A stretch of DNA of 64,000 nucleotides, from positions 992,001 through 1,056,000 of the forward strand of contig BSYQ01000012.1 in assembly GCA_030272585.1 (NCBI GenBank), read 5' to 3'. This DNA comes from Bryopsis sp. KO-2023. Lineage: Eukaryota > Chlorophyta > Ulvophyceae > Bryopsidales > Bryopsidaceae. The position numbers and the translations under genes were made by a program. The notes below the pieces were generated by a model, which ran no database searches, was not told the DNA's origin, and worked only from the letters and a program-made list of their open reading frames with translations. Shown piece after piece: positions 1 to 10,986 of this stretch. Every line of letters starts with the position of its first letter. Positions within the stretch are counted from its first letter, which is position 1.

Positions 1-64
1 GTTCGACAGCAAAAAATTATCATTCAGATAAATGAAGGAAAAATTGTACTAGTGCCGGTGAGTA

Positions 65-858
65 CTACCCGCAGTGGGGGTGGCGGCAGCCGTAGGATCC
101 TCCTCCGCCACCTCCTCCTCCACCACCTCCACCACCTCCACCTCCTCCTCCACCACCTCCTCCACCACCTCCACCACCACCGCCGCCGCCGCCTCCTCCT
201 CCACCGCCGCCAGCACCGTAAGATCCTCCTCCACCACCACCTCCGCCACCACCATAGGGTCCTCCTCCACCACCGCCGCCGCCTCCGCCGCCGTAGGGTC
301 CTCCTCCTCCACCACCGCCGCCTCCGCCGCCGTAGGGTCCTCCTCCGCCGCCACCGCCGCCTCCACCACCGGAGTATGGTCTAGGGTAATATCCATATCT
401 CCCCAGCAAACGACGATCTAAGCGCAACACGTACACAAACACCCTCAGATCATGCGAAAATCACTGTCTTCTCCAAAAAGACATCCTCCCCTGGCCAATT
501 TCTAATCGTCGCCATGGATCCTACTCACTCAGGTTGGGGCGGCGAATCGCAACAGCTTCAGCATCTACGAGAGTAAGACAGGCAATCAGCACTTCTTACA
601 ACTTCTTCACCAAAATGAAACCGCGCAGCAGATACGCCAACAACCCAAGGAAGGCAGCAATCAACCCCAAACCTGAGAAAAGAGAGGGGAGGATATTTCT
701 GACAATTGTGGAAGAAGATACCTCAAAACAAAAATAATTGGAATGTTTCTCTAACGACGCCCTGGTTTGAAGCGTTGCGCACCTGTGTCGGCCGCACTCA
801 CAGCGGCAATCGCAATGGCTCCGAAGAGTACCATTGCAAAAACATGGGTGCTTGCCAT
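65..858 (-). CDS. Secreted glycine-rich protein, tandem copy 1 (three exons)
   Basis: Exons on the minus strand are 858-783, 564-529 and 417-65, both introns in phase 1, total 154 residues. Exon 1 encodes a signal peptide (MASTHVFAMVLFG, then IAIAAVSA) ending in the common ADT segment. Exon 2 is only 36 nt and gives the charged stretch AEAVAIRRPNL. Exon 3 opens with NRRLLGRYGYYPRPYS, continues as runs of 8 to 30 glycines broken by PYG or SYG, and ends SYGCRHPHCG. Donors are CACAG/GTGCGC and CTGA/GTGAGT, and the exon 3 acceptor follows GCGCTTAG. The arrangement of signal peptide, short charged region, dibasic site and glycine-rich tail is seen in wall or cuticle structural proteins and in some glycine-rich antimicrobial peptides. 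I cannot choose between these. The other two copies keep the same exon borders, which is the main support for the model. Confidence 0.7.
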
Positions 859-1990
859 CTCAAAAAAGTGCTTCAGATAGTCTTTAGCACTCTATACTTC
901 TCTCTTCAATTCTCTCTCTATGGAAAAAGCGATCCAGATCGCAGTGGTTTGTGAAGGCAAGCTTGACTTCTTGCTGTGAAAGGGGAGGGGTCGACGCTTT
1001 GTAGCGGAAAATGCAGGGTTTTTTGATGTTACAACGAACTGAACGAGGAAGGCATCTCTGCTGGTTGTGTGTGGTGGGATTGGACGTGCTGGAAAAAAGC
1101 TGTGCACGTGGCAATGTTCCTCCGATTCAGGGTGCACCCCTGTCGCTTCATTCGGTCCATCAGGTAATTGATGAGACGTCCTCCCAACAAAAATTCGAAA
1201 ATGACATTTCAACCTCGTCGGCAACCTCTTTTATCTTTTTGGCTTCTGGGGGGGTGTCTTACTTTGGAGGTCATCTTTTGGGATTTCTCTTTTTCTTTTC
1301 CTTGGCTTCCAGGAAGCTTTGTGGTTGAGTTATTTGTATGGATGGTGGTGGATATAAAAAATATTCTGGCATTACATGGGGTCATTGCTCTTTTCTTGCC
1401 TGATTATACTCGCTGGTTGGTTCCTAAAAAACGAAGCTGGAGTTGCTGATTGATTTGGCTTCTCAGACAGCAGTGTATTAAGTGTGTTTTTTGTAAGCAT
1501 AGACATCGACCTATAGATGGCTTAAGGAAAGCCACTTTTTGTGTGCCCGTGAAAGTGGTGACCCACATGTCAGACTGACTTGCAAATGAGACTTGGTAGT
1601 ATTATTTGCTTGAAGAAGTCTTCTGGTGAAAACTTCTGGTGAAAATTTCTGGACCACAGACCTATTCTAAAGTATTTCGTCAGCATCAAAAGGGCAACAA
1701 TTTGCACCTGCAGGTTTGGAACCTCCGCTGGATAATGTGGATGCATCAAGAAGTCTTGAATCAAAGACGGAACGGATGCAAGTTTTTCAATCCTCTGTTC
1801 TGAGCATTTTCCCCCCAATCTATCAGACAAAAAATTCCCATATGTGTAAAGTCGATGACAGTGCTCAAGCATTGACACTAAAGCTCCAGTATCAGGGAGT
1901 CGATGAGTCAAGGATGTTCATAAACAGATGTTGGTTTGTTTTTGATTTTTCGTTTCTCTTATCAGGTTTTTGTTCATTCTCATGAGAAAT
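859..1990. other. Intergenic stretch, no gene recognised
   Basis: Sequence upstream of glycine-rich copy 1. Short open frames exist on both strands, but none has a signal peptide, splice logic or recognisable domain. The part around 1000-1140 resembles the regions upstream of copies 2 and 3 (near 3690-3800 and 5790-5890), so it is probably the shared promoter side of the gene family. Confidence 0.5.
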
Positions 1991-3940
1991 CGGATGAGAC
2001 CATACATAGGTTCGGGCTGGTTTGAGGTGTTGAGCAACGAGCTTCTTTTTTTCAGCAAAGGAGAAAATCCTTCTAAAGACTTCCACTGCCGAGGAAACCA
2101 CAAAAAATGTCTTGGGAGGTGGTTTTGTTTTTTTAGCAGAGATCTGTGAACAGATTCCAGAGCTGGACTCATTTCTCTCTCACAGAAATGGATATGGAGC
2201 TAAAATCAACTTGCTACTCGGAGGGAGTACTTTTTTTTTATATCAAGGCACCTTGCTTTCAGATGAACTATTACACTGGCTAATCTTAATCTTTTGCTTG
2301 GCTTCTCTTTTCGGGTTGTACAACTTCTAATTTCTTTTCAATATTTAATGGAGAGAAGAAAAACGAAACCAGTGTTTCGACCTGAGGTCTATATCCTCAG
2401 AAAATATCGTTTCAACTCGACCCCCTCCTCCCAACTCACATTGATCATCAATCAGTTTGCTTCCTTACAAATCAAATGTCTTTGTCTTCAAAATCGATAA
2501 AATACAACTGGACTTTTTACCACTGCGTTGGTCCCGCTTCCTTTCAAATTTTGATCAAGAAAAAACCCACCCAAATAAATGTAGCTAAATGAAAATTCCT
2601 CAACTGTGAGGATATCATACACCAAGTCTTGTACCAAGTTGATATGAATTGATCAAGTGTATAGAACCCACCCATCAGCTCTCAATCACACTGAAATTCA
2701 AAACAAATGCTGCCAATCTCATCAATGATTCCATATCTCAGAAGGATTGCTTCCAAATCCAAAAACAGCTGCTTGTGATTTGTGACGCCCATCAGGGACC
2801 CCACCAGGAGGGCCTGTTGAACCCCCCTCCTCCCCCACCACCGCCTCCCCCACCACTGCTGCCGCCGCCGCCACCACCGCCGCCTCCACCACTGCTCCCG
2901 CCGCCCCCGCCGCCGCCACCACCACCACTACTCCCGCCGCCACCGCCGCCTCCGCCACCACTGCTCCCGCCACCCCCGCCGCCTCCTCCGCCACCACCCC
3001 CTCCTCCTCCGCCGCCACCGCCTCCACCACCACCTCCTCCGCCACCGCCTCCGCCTCCTCCGCCACTTGGACGAGGAATATATCCAGGGAAGCCCTTCAA
3101 GCGACGATCTACGAACAAAAAAAGCCCTCAGATCCCACTAAACATCCATGCGCTCTTCAAACGCAGGACACTCGAAACACATTTCAGCGCAGCAGATTTC
3201 GGGAATCGTCGCCATGGATTCTGACTCACTCAGGTCGGGGCGGCGAATCGCAACAGCTTCAGCATCTACGACAGTTGGAAAGGCAATCAGCAATTCGTTG
3301 TAAAATATTTCCCTGCCACCAGGGAAACAGATGCGCCAAGCGCCAACAAAAGACACTGGTTTCAAAACAACAAACCCCCAGAACCTAACGAGACAGGGGG
3401 AGGACGTGTTCAACGATTGCACAAAGAAGACAAAGCTGGTCTGTTTTCCAACAAAAACACAGGTAACGTGTCGGTTCGAAGCGCACCTGTGTCCGCCGCA
3501 CTCACAGCAGCTATCGCCATGACTCCGAAGAGCACCATTGCAAAAACATGGATCCTGTCCATTTCGAAAAAGTCCTGTAAATATTCTGAGCACTGTAGAT
3601 ATTTGTCGGTCGTTCTCTGTAGTGATAAATCGTTTCAAACCGCAGCGGTATGTCTTTGCTTCTGATCGTTGCTGGGGAGCGGCGGACGCTTTATAGGGAA
3701 AACGTGGGGTTTCATGATGTTACAGCGACTGCCGAACAATGAAGGTGTATTGGCGTCCCTCACTCGTCCTGCATGAATGCGACACATGGCAATATTGCTG
3801 GAGGTGGACCCTGTCGCGTCATTCGGAACTGTGAATCAATTGACGAGATGCAAGCCGCCTGGACGTAGGAGCAGGTCCCCCCCCAAGTTTTGGCGTTAAC
3901 GCTTCAACTGCCCTGCTGATAACGCAAAAGCGTTTATTGT
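1991..3940. repeat. Left unit of a tandem segmental duplication (about 2 kb)
   Basis: This unit matches 3966-6072 along its whole length. It begins with a shared segment around ACATAGGTTCGGGCTG and ends with a segment around CTGATAACGCAAAAGCG. It holds glycine-rich gene copy 2 and about 800 bp of non-coding DNA downstream of it. Confidence 0.75.
2792..3562 (-). CDS. Secreted glycine-rich protein, tandem copy 2 (three exons)
   Basis: Exons are 3562-3487, 3265-3230 and 3108-2792, total 142 residues, with the same phases as copies 1 and 3. The signal peptide begins MDRIHVFAMVLFGVMA and ends VSAADT. Exon 2 gives AEAVAIRRPDL and exon 3 starts NRRLKGFPGYIPRPSGG. The glycine-rich tail consists of blocks of about ten glycines separated by SS, then a longer glycine run, and ends near FNRPSWWGP. 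The acceptor before exon 3 is TTTTTTTGTTCGTAG. The long proline reading frame on the opposite strand is only the complement of this glycine-rich exon. Function is unknown; a secreted structural or defence protein is an inference from composition. The gene lies in the left unit of a tandem duplication. Confidence 0.7.
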
Positions 3941-3965
3941 TAAAAAGGATCCACAGTCAATCAAT

Positions 3966-6072
3966 CGGATGGGACCGTACATAGGTTCGGGCTGCTTTGA
4001 GGTGTTAAGCAACGAGCTTGTTTTTTCAGCAAAGGAGAAAATCCTTTTAAAGACTTCATATCCACTGCCGAGGAAACCACAAAAAATGTCTTGGGAGGTA
4101 ATTTTATTTTTTCAGCAGAAATCTGTGAACAGAATCCAGAGCTGGACTCATTTCTCTCTCACAGAAATGGATCTGGAGCTAAAATCAACTTGATACTCGG
4201 AGGGAGTCTTTTATTTTTTTTTATCAGGGCAACTTGCTTTCAGATGAACTATTACATAACGCACTGGCTAATCTTAATCTTATGCCTTATTATTGCTCTC
4301 GATGAATTTGGGCTCAACAATCTTTTGCTTGGCTTCTCCTTTTTAGTTCGTACAACTTCTAATTTCTTTTCAGTATTTAATTGAGAGAAGGAAAAGAACA
4401 CCAGTGTTTCGGCCTGAGGTGTCTCTCCTCTTATCGTTTAAACTTTATCCCTCCCCTCCCCACATACATTTATCATCAATCAGTTTTGCTTCCTTACAAA
4501 TCAAATCAAATGCTTTCGTCTTCAAAATCGATATAATACACACAGACGTTTTTACCACTGCGTTGGTCCCACTTCCTTTCAAATTTTGATCAAGAAAAAA
4601 CCCACCCAAACAAATGTAGCTAAATGAAAACTGTGAAAACCGTGAGGGTATCATACACCAAGTCTTGTGCCAAGTTGAAATGAAATGATCAAGTGAAAAA
4701 AACCCACCCATCAGCTCTCAATCACACTGAAACTCAAAACAAATGCTGCCAATCTCATCAATGATTCCATATCTCAGAAGGATTGCTTCCAAATCCAAAA
4801 ACGGCTGCTTGTGATTTGTGACGCCCATCAGGGGCCGCTACCCCCCCCACCTCCTCCTCCTCCTCCTCCTCCTCCTCCTCCTCCTCCACCGCCACCGCCC
4901 CCGCCTCCCCCGCCTCCCCTACTATAGAACCCTCCTGGAAAGTAGCCGCCGCCACCACCACCGCTGCCACTGCTGCCGCCGCCACCGCCGCCGCCTCCTC
5001 CTCCGGCACTTGGACGAGGTCTAAAAACACCACCACCTCCTCCGCCACCGCCTCCTCCGCCACCTGGACGAGGTCTGGGTGCACTTGGACGAGATCTAAA
5101 AACACCACCACCTCCTCCGCCACCGCCTCCTCCGCCACTTGGACGAGGTCTGGGTACACTGAAGCCCTTCAAGCGACGATCTACGAACAAAAAAACGTCC
5201 TCAGATCCCACGAAACATCCATGTGCTCTTCAAACGCAAGATACTCAAAAAACATTTCAGCGCAACGGATTTCGGGAATCGTCGCCATGGATTCTGACTC
5301 ACTCAGGTCGGGGCGGCGAATCGCAACAGCTTCAGCATCTACGACAGTTGGAAAGGCAATCAGTGCTTTGAAGTATTTCCCTGCCAACAGGGTAACAGAC
5401 GCACCAAGCGCCAACGAAAGACACTGGTTTCAAAACAACAAACCCCCAGAACCTAACGAGACAAGGGGGAGGACGTGTTCAACGACTGCACAAGGAAGAC
5501 AAAGCTGGTCTGTTTTCCAACGGAAACACAGGGTACGTGTCGGTTCGAAGCGTACCTGTGTCCGCCGCACTCACAGCAGCTATCGCCATGACTCCGAAGA
5601 GCACCATTGCAAAAACATGGGTCCTGCCCATTTTGAAAAAAGTCCTGTAAGTATTCTGAGCACTGTAGATATTTGTCAGTCGTTCTCTGTAGTGATAAAT
5701 CGTTTCAAACCGCAGCGGTATGTCAGGTTAGGTGGCAGGATAGGCTTTGCTTCTGATCGTTGCTGGGGAGCCGCGGACGCTTTGTAGGAAAATCGTGGGG
5801 TTTCACGATGTTTCAGCGACTGCTGAGCAAGGAAGGTGGATTGGGGCCCCTCACTCGTCCTGCATGATTGCGATGGAACGCTACACACATGACAATATGG
5901 CTGGAGGTAGACCCTGTCGCGTCATTTGGATCTGTGAATCAATTGACGAGATGCAAGCCGCTGGACGTAGGGGCAGGTCCCCCCCAAGGTCGAAACCCCC
6001 TATGAATTCTTATGCGTCATGACGTTTCGAGTTTTCGGTGTTGAAGCTTCCCTGCTGAGAACGCAAAAGCGT
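3966..6072. repeat. Right unit of a tandem segmental duplication (about 2 kb)
   Basis: Second unit, carrying glycine-rich gene copy 3. Similarity to the left unit is high in exons 1 and 2, introns and flanks. The main differences are small indels and the length of the glycine-coding exon. The end of the unit lies just before the first exon of the ankyrin gene. Confidence 0.75.
4828..5631 (-). CDS. Secreted glycine-rich protein, tandem copy 3 (three exons)
   Basis: Exons are 5631-5556, 5338-5303 and 5180-4828, total 154 residues. The signal peptide is MGRTHVFAMVLFGVMAIAA followed by VSAADT. Exon 2 is nearly identical to that of the other copies. Exon 3 starts NRRLKGFSVPRPRPSGG and differs from copy 2 in having arginine/proline spacers such as VFRSRPSAPRPRPG and VFRPRPSA between glycine blocks, and an aromatic patch YFPGGFYSR near residue 115. 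Exons 1 and 2 and the introns are much closer to copy 2 than to copy 1, matching a recent duplication, whereas the glycine tail has changed length and spacers. The basic RPRP spacers would make the secreted protein strongly cationic. The product cannot be named. Confidence 0.7.
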
Positions 6073-6102
6073 TCGGACACTTTCGCCTCCCAAGATGATT
6101 TT

Positions 6103-8321
6103 ATGTTTTCGTTGAAAATGCCAGTAAATGCTTCTTTCGTGGCTATCACCGCCCTCGTTTTACTGATGAGCGCCGGTGCCCAGGAAAAAGAGGTCTGCGA
6201 GTCAGGTATCTGATGCGTTTCTTAGCAAGAACGTTCTTGAGAAGCGGTCGCTGCGAGTGGAAAAGTGGCGAGGTTGCGTTTTTAAGTCACTGATGTGCGT
6301 CATGTGTGGCAAGGTCCAGCGCCACCTGCTGACTTTGGTGCATTCATCTGGGTGCGATCTGGATTTGAGCCAAGTGGCGGCGAGAATGAGCAATCTGCAA
6401 GAACGCGCCTCAGGTTCGTCCAATCTCTGGCCAGGATTGGCATTCATTTATCCATTCATTCAATCAAACAAACAAACATGATTACATAATTAGTATTGAG
6501 ATTAATGTCAACACTACATTAGTAATATTGGCCAGCATTGACATAAATGTCGATCCACAAATTTTCTTGTGCAAGTTCAACGTGGCAAGGAATGCGTTAA
6601 GTGATAAAAAGTCATATATGACTTCCTGATCCCTGTGCGATTAATAGTACGTATTTTTCAAACATGGTTTGGGGGAAACAAGTTTCTGTGGTGTTGCTTT
6701 TGAAAAGACTATGCTCAGGAGTGTAGTCTGAAACCATCTGGATTTAGATGGCTCTTCATATATTTTTTTTCAAGCCATAAATTTTCAAGCCAATTATGCC
6801 TCCTTTGAATCTGAACATCTCGTCTGTGGGTGAACGCATTTCGATTCCAGCGTCACCATCCATCTGTTTGCTTTTCCCCTCAGGGCAGACTTCTTGTGCC
6901 AGAAAACCATCGACAACCTGCAGACCACCTCCTCTACCACGGTCCCAATTCGCGGGGTTGATTTCAGCGAGGCATGCAGGGTTCCTCAGGGAGCTTCATG
7001 CAACCTTCTCTCCAGCTGCCCCTCTGGTCAGCGCCAGCTTCGATAAATCCCAACTCCATGCAAAAACGATGTGAATCAATTGTCCATTTTTGTCATCTGG
7101 CACCCGTGACCTTTTTTAAAACAAAACCTACTGGACTCTATGCAGTGAATATGCAGATCTATATCTTATATAGGAATATATTCCTGCATTCTTCAGTTTC
7201 TTCAATCCTCCTAAGTTTGAATTATGTGTCAAAAGGAAGATCGATGGGGATAGGCCGGCGTCTCACCCAACACTGCATGCCATTCTTCGGCTGTTCAATT
7301 GCAGTATCCTTCCCTAGAGTGGCGGTTCCAGAACTGGCCGATGGGGAAATTTTGGTGGAGCCTCCAAGAATTGAGCTACCCGATCACCAAAACGTGCTTC
7401 TTGGTATCTGCTTCGAGGAATCCTGCAGCATTCTGGGAGTTGAAAATTTAGAGGGGATGATTTTTGGTGCTTTGGCCTACAGACTGTGAGTAAGACTGGA
7501 GATGAGATGATGATGATTGATGGCGTATTCTTTATCCCCCCCCCAAAAAAAAAAATAAAAAATAAAATTCCCCATATATCATAATACATGATTCAGATTT
7601 TGCATTGCAAGTGCTTCAATGGCGAAGTGTCCTTACATTCAGATTTTATCTTCTTTTTTTTTGCACCCCTCTTCCACTTCCCTTTTCCTTTTTGCTCCAA
7701 TTTCTGATTGAGAAAGCGATACTTAGGTGTCCCAACAAATACGTGAACTCAACGGCGAATGGCTGGACTGCCCTGCATTGGGTGGCTGCCATGGAGGCTC
7801 CACTTCACAGGTTCGTACCAGCCCTTGAATCTTCTGTCGAACTCAGCGTCAGGTCATTGGTGGAGAACGGGGCGAGCCTGGAAGCTAGGGATGATCAAGG
7901 ATTCACCCCACTGCACTTGGCGTCAAAGTTTGGATTCACTACACCCCTCCAGTCTTTCGTGGATGCTGGGGCTGACCTGGAAGCCTTAGACAATAGGGGG
8001 AACACTCCATTGGCCATTGCGTCCTACTTTGGGCAAGATCTCGCCAGCGAGGTTTTGTTGGAGGCTGGAGCTAATCCAAACGTGAAATATGTTGATGATG
8101 TCGATCAAGATTCGGCTTTGGTTACGAATTCGAGGGCACCTCTGCATTTCGCGGCGCTGTATGCGCGAAGGACCAGGATGGTCGAGGCGCTGATTGAAGC
8201 TGGTGCGGACGTCGACGTTGTGGATGGTGCGGGCAACACGCCCCTTCGAATCGCTGAGCAATATGGACGAGTGAAAGTGCTGAAACTTCTAAGGGAAAAT
8301 GGCGCTGGTCAGGGCGGATGA
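6103..8321 (+). CDS. Secreted ankyrin-repeat protein (five exons)
   Basis: Exons are 6103-6205, 6287-6413, 6884-7026, 7305-7485 and 7727-8321. The phases chain as 1, 2, 1, 2 and give 382 residues without a stop. Exon 1 encodes a signal peptide (MPVNASFVAITALVLLMSAG, preceded by an optional MFSLK; the start could be 6103 or 6118). Residues 30 to 186 hold eight cysteines, including VPQGASCNLLSSCPSG and GICFEESCSI. Exon 5 encodes about five ankyrin repeats, with clear NGWTALHWVA, QGFTPLHLAS, RGNTPLAIAS, RAPLHFAALY and AGNTPLRIAEQYG helices and NGA/AGA loops. Ankyrin repeats bind proteins and are usually intracellular, so the signal peptide is unusual. Exon 5 is the safest part; the exon 2 borders (weak acceptor TTTTTAAG) are the least certain, and exons 1 to 3 could belong to a separate small secreted gene. 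Confidence 0.6.
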
Positions 8322-9340
8322 GTTTTTGATACTTGGGGGAGAAATCTACTTTAAACGAATTTGTTGAGGTGCATCAAAATGCTTACAAGGGCATTTTCGT
8401 CAGGGAAAAAAATACCAGACTGGATGTGATCAGTTATATTTTAATAATATGGTCGTAATTACAAGCCATAGGAAAAAAGGTCCACCTCTTTCATGATGAT
8501 GGAACATGGGCAAAAAAACAAACCTTTGGACTGAAGGTGTCCTTTCCCAGTCGACATATTGGGAAAGAATTCCAGAAACTAGCACCTAATTCGATATTCC
8601 AACCCTCGCTCCTTCCAATGAATCGATCCATCTGAGTAGATCCATCTGATCTAAAAATTATTCCCACCCCATCTTACAGAACAATCACGTAAAAATATGT
8701 GTGTAGAAGAGCTACCGTTTTAGCGACCTTTAATAATCCAACCCCACGTTATTACGGGCGGCTGACAGAATTGCTTGCGCGAACCGTTGCCGGCGCGTCG
8801 AAAACGAGCTCGAGTTGTCTGAGCGAGTTTCTGTCATACTTCACAGGTTTTCTTTTATCATCCTACAAATACAATCGCCGCGACGCTGCTTTATCTTCGT
8901 GACATCACTTGTATTTTTTTCATTTCGCTTTTGCTAGCGCCGTATTTTCAGTTGGTTTGGCTACTGTTCTTGTTACGTTTTCATAGGCAACCCGCCGAAA
9001 ACCTTTACCCGAAATTGAGTTCCCTCGGTCACCTTCGCGGCGTTTACTGGCCGACACAAACGAGACACAAACAAGAAAAAACGACCAGTTCATGCGTCGA
9101 TGTTTTTCTTTCCAACAGTTGGAAACCGTTTCGCAGTTTCGTCTTCGTTGCTCAAACCGTCCCATGGTCGACAGTTCTTTTTCCAAATGTTTTTTGCCTC
9201 ACACAAGTTCATTTTTGTTCCCTTTCTCTTTGCAAGCTTTTATTTGTTTCAAGGTTCCGTTTCCTCAGACAAATCTCGTTCCAAGCATACGTTTTTGTCG
9301 TTGGTCAAGGGTTGATGGTTGGTTCTTGTGGATGGTGGTG
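8322..9340. other. Intergenic stretch, no gene recognised
   Basis: No reading frame here shows a domain, signal peptide or convincing splice pattern. The sequence after the ankyrin stop is A/T-rich and fits a 3' untranslated region. The part from 8700 is mixed-composition DNA. Confidence 0.4.
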
Positions 9341-9349
9341 GGTGGCTTT

Positions 9350-9505
9350 TTGATCGATATTTGTGGGTGTGGTGTTGTGGTGGGTGTTTTTTTGTTGTTG
9401 ATATTTGTGGGGGTGGTGTGGGGGTGGTGTGGGGGTGGGTGTTTTTTTTGGTTCATATTTGTGGGTGTGGTGTTGTGGTGGGTGTTTTTTTTTTGCTTGA
9501 GATCT
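9350..9505. repeat. GT-rich imperfect tandem repeat
   Basis: About three diverged copies of a 50 to 65 bp unit centred on GATATTTGTGGGTGTGG and GTGGTGGGTGTTTTTTT. The strand is strongly G/T-biased. Tryptophan- and glycine-rich frames across it are a by-product of the repeat. Confidence 0.7.
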
Positions 9506-9589
9506 CAAGAGTTGGTGTGGGTCCTTCACTGATGGGTGGAAACATTCTCGCCATCGCTTCCAAACACCAATGAACAAGATTCTGAACTT

Positions 9590-9735
9590 TTTAGAAAATC
9601 AACCCAATCACGAGGGGTAGGACATTTCTGAAAGCTATGTGAAGAAGCCACAAAACGCACAGGTGGAATGTTTTCCTACGAAAACACACGTGACACATCG
9701 ATTGGAAGCGTTGTGCCCCTGTGCCGTACTCACAG
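9590..9735 (-). pseudogene. Decayed fourth copy of the glycine-rich gene (intron 1 and part of exon 1)
   Basis: The stretch aligns with glycine-rich copy 1 around 670-800. Shared marks are the GAGGGG-AGGA-ATTTCTGA segment, the GATTGGAAGCG-TTG-GC segment and the start of exon 1 read on the minus strand, CCTGTG-CG-ACTCACAGC. The signal-peptide frame is lost and I see no glycine-rich exon nearby, so this is a dead partial copy, perhaps left by an earlier duplication of copy 1. Confidence 0.5.
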
Positions 9736-10882
9736 CATCTGGAGTCAGGCACACCCACATCAGGAGCGAGCCCATTTAGCAACTGTGGTGGGTCGCCCAT
9801 GCCGTCGCCCTTGCAGCGGATGAAAGAAAAGTGGCGCCGAAAACTAACACACAAACAAATACTGTTGACACAGAGAAGCCACGGGGGCTGGAGGAAGGAT
9901 GACTTAGTCATTGCTGCGTTAGTCAACTGTACAGCATTGCTGGATCAGAAATGTCGCAACGTCGCAGACCCTCACTCTGGACAGGTTGCGGGAGTCTGTC
10001 GGATGGAGGTTTTTCAGGGTTTAGTTTTGCAAAGGCGGCACTGGCTGGTGTCCGCTCGAGTCAAAAAGGAGTGTTGTGAGAGGGACGCAACGACAGGTAT
10101 TCAAGCGCACCCCCAAAACCGCGTTTCGATTGTGCTGCTGGAACCTGTCCGCAATTTTTCAAAGCATCCCACAGTTTTCAAGAAGTTCTGAGTGCGTTTT
10201 CTGTGGCTGTTTTCTTCGTTGTAGTGACATGTTCTTTGCACACTGCCCATCGCTCATCTAATTGTACGGGTTTTCAGCAGGCCGTGAAAACAACACCCTT
10301 CCTTTTGGAAACAGCGCATTCCGCTTCGTCGATGGCCGACGACGTTGGAACGCTTTCTTTGGGCAGGGTGAAGACAGAATAAAAGATAGGTGGTGAAACA
10401 GTATAACCTCGAAAACTTCTTCCCCCTCCCCCCCCCTTTTTTTTTTTCAAAAGGGATGTTGATAATTCAAGTCTGTCATTTCTGCTGGATTGAAGGAACA
10501 ACGAATGAACCTTGTTTTGAAACCTATTGTTACACTTGTTGTAATAATGAATCAGAGACCTCCTAGGAGGCCTCATGCCAGGTCTGCAATCCAATTCATT
10601 CTTTTTTTTTCTTTCTTTTTTTCTTCCGTAAGAAAAAACAGAAGCTAGGTAGGACAAGAGCACAACTCCTCTATGGGGGTGGCAGAAGCTTTTGCCACCG
10701 AGACTGGCAACCAAATCATGGTTTGATGGCTGAGGGGTTTGGTCCAAGACATTCTGACCATGCTCATCAAGGGGGTGGAGCATTCGTTGGTTGAAAAGCT
10801 TACCTCATGGTTCTATCAATGGAGAGTGGTGTCGAGCGAGGTAATTTTGGCCCCTGATGAATTGAATTTGGTTGATGTGGGT
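9736..10882. other. Intergenic stretch, no gene recognised
   Basis: Open frames exist on both strands, but none resembles a known domain. It contains T-rich runs near 10430-10450 and 10600-10625. Confidence 0.4.
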
Positions 10883-10986
10883 ACATGTAAAGTATGTGTG
10901 ACTTGACCAACCGATGCGTCTTGTTGTGAACTAACATCATGAACCAACCAGACGTATCGGTTGGTCAAGTCACACATATTTTACAA
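10883..10986. repeat. Short hairpin element, possible MITE
   Basis: Two arms of about 35 bp form a near-perfect inverted repeat around a 30 bp loop. The core is TGTGACTTGACCAACCGATG on the left and its complement around CGGTTGGTCAAGTCACA on the right. Size and form fit a miniature inverted-repeat transposon or a strong hairpin. It marks the change to AT-rich DNA on its right. Confidence 0.6.

Noticed and set aside
52-421. Plus-strand Leu/His/Arg- and Ser/Thr-rich frames over glycine-rich copy 1
   Set aside because: They are other-frame readings of the glycine repeat. The minus-strand exon has conserved borders in three copies.
2649-3224. Long plus-strand proline-rich frame
   Set aside because: It is the complement of the glycine-coding exon of gene copy 2. 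It has no signal peptide or splice support of its own.
9092-9573. Trp/Val/Gly-rich frames
   Set aside because: They are produced by the GT-rich tandem repeat. Composition alone explains them.
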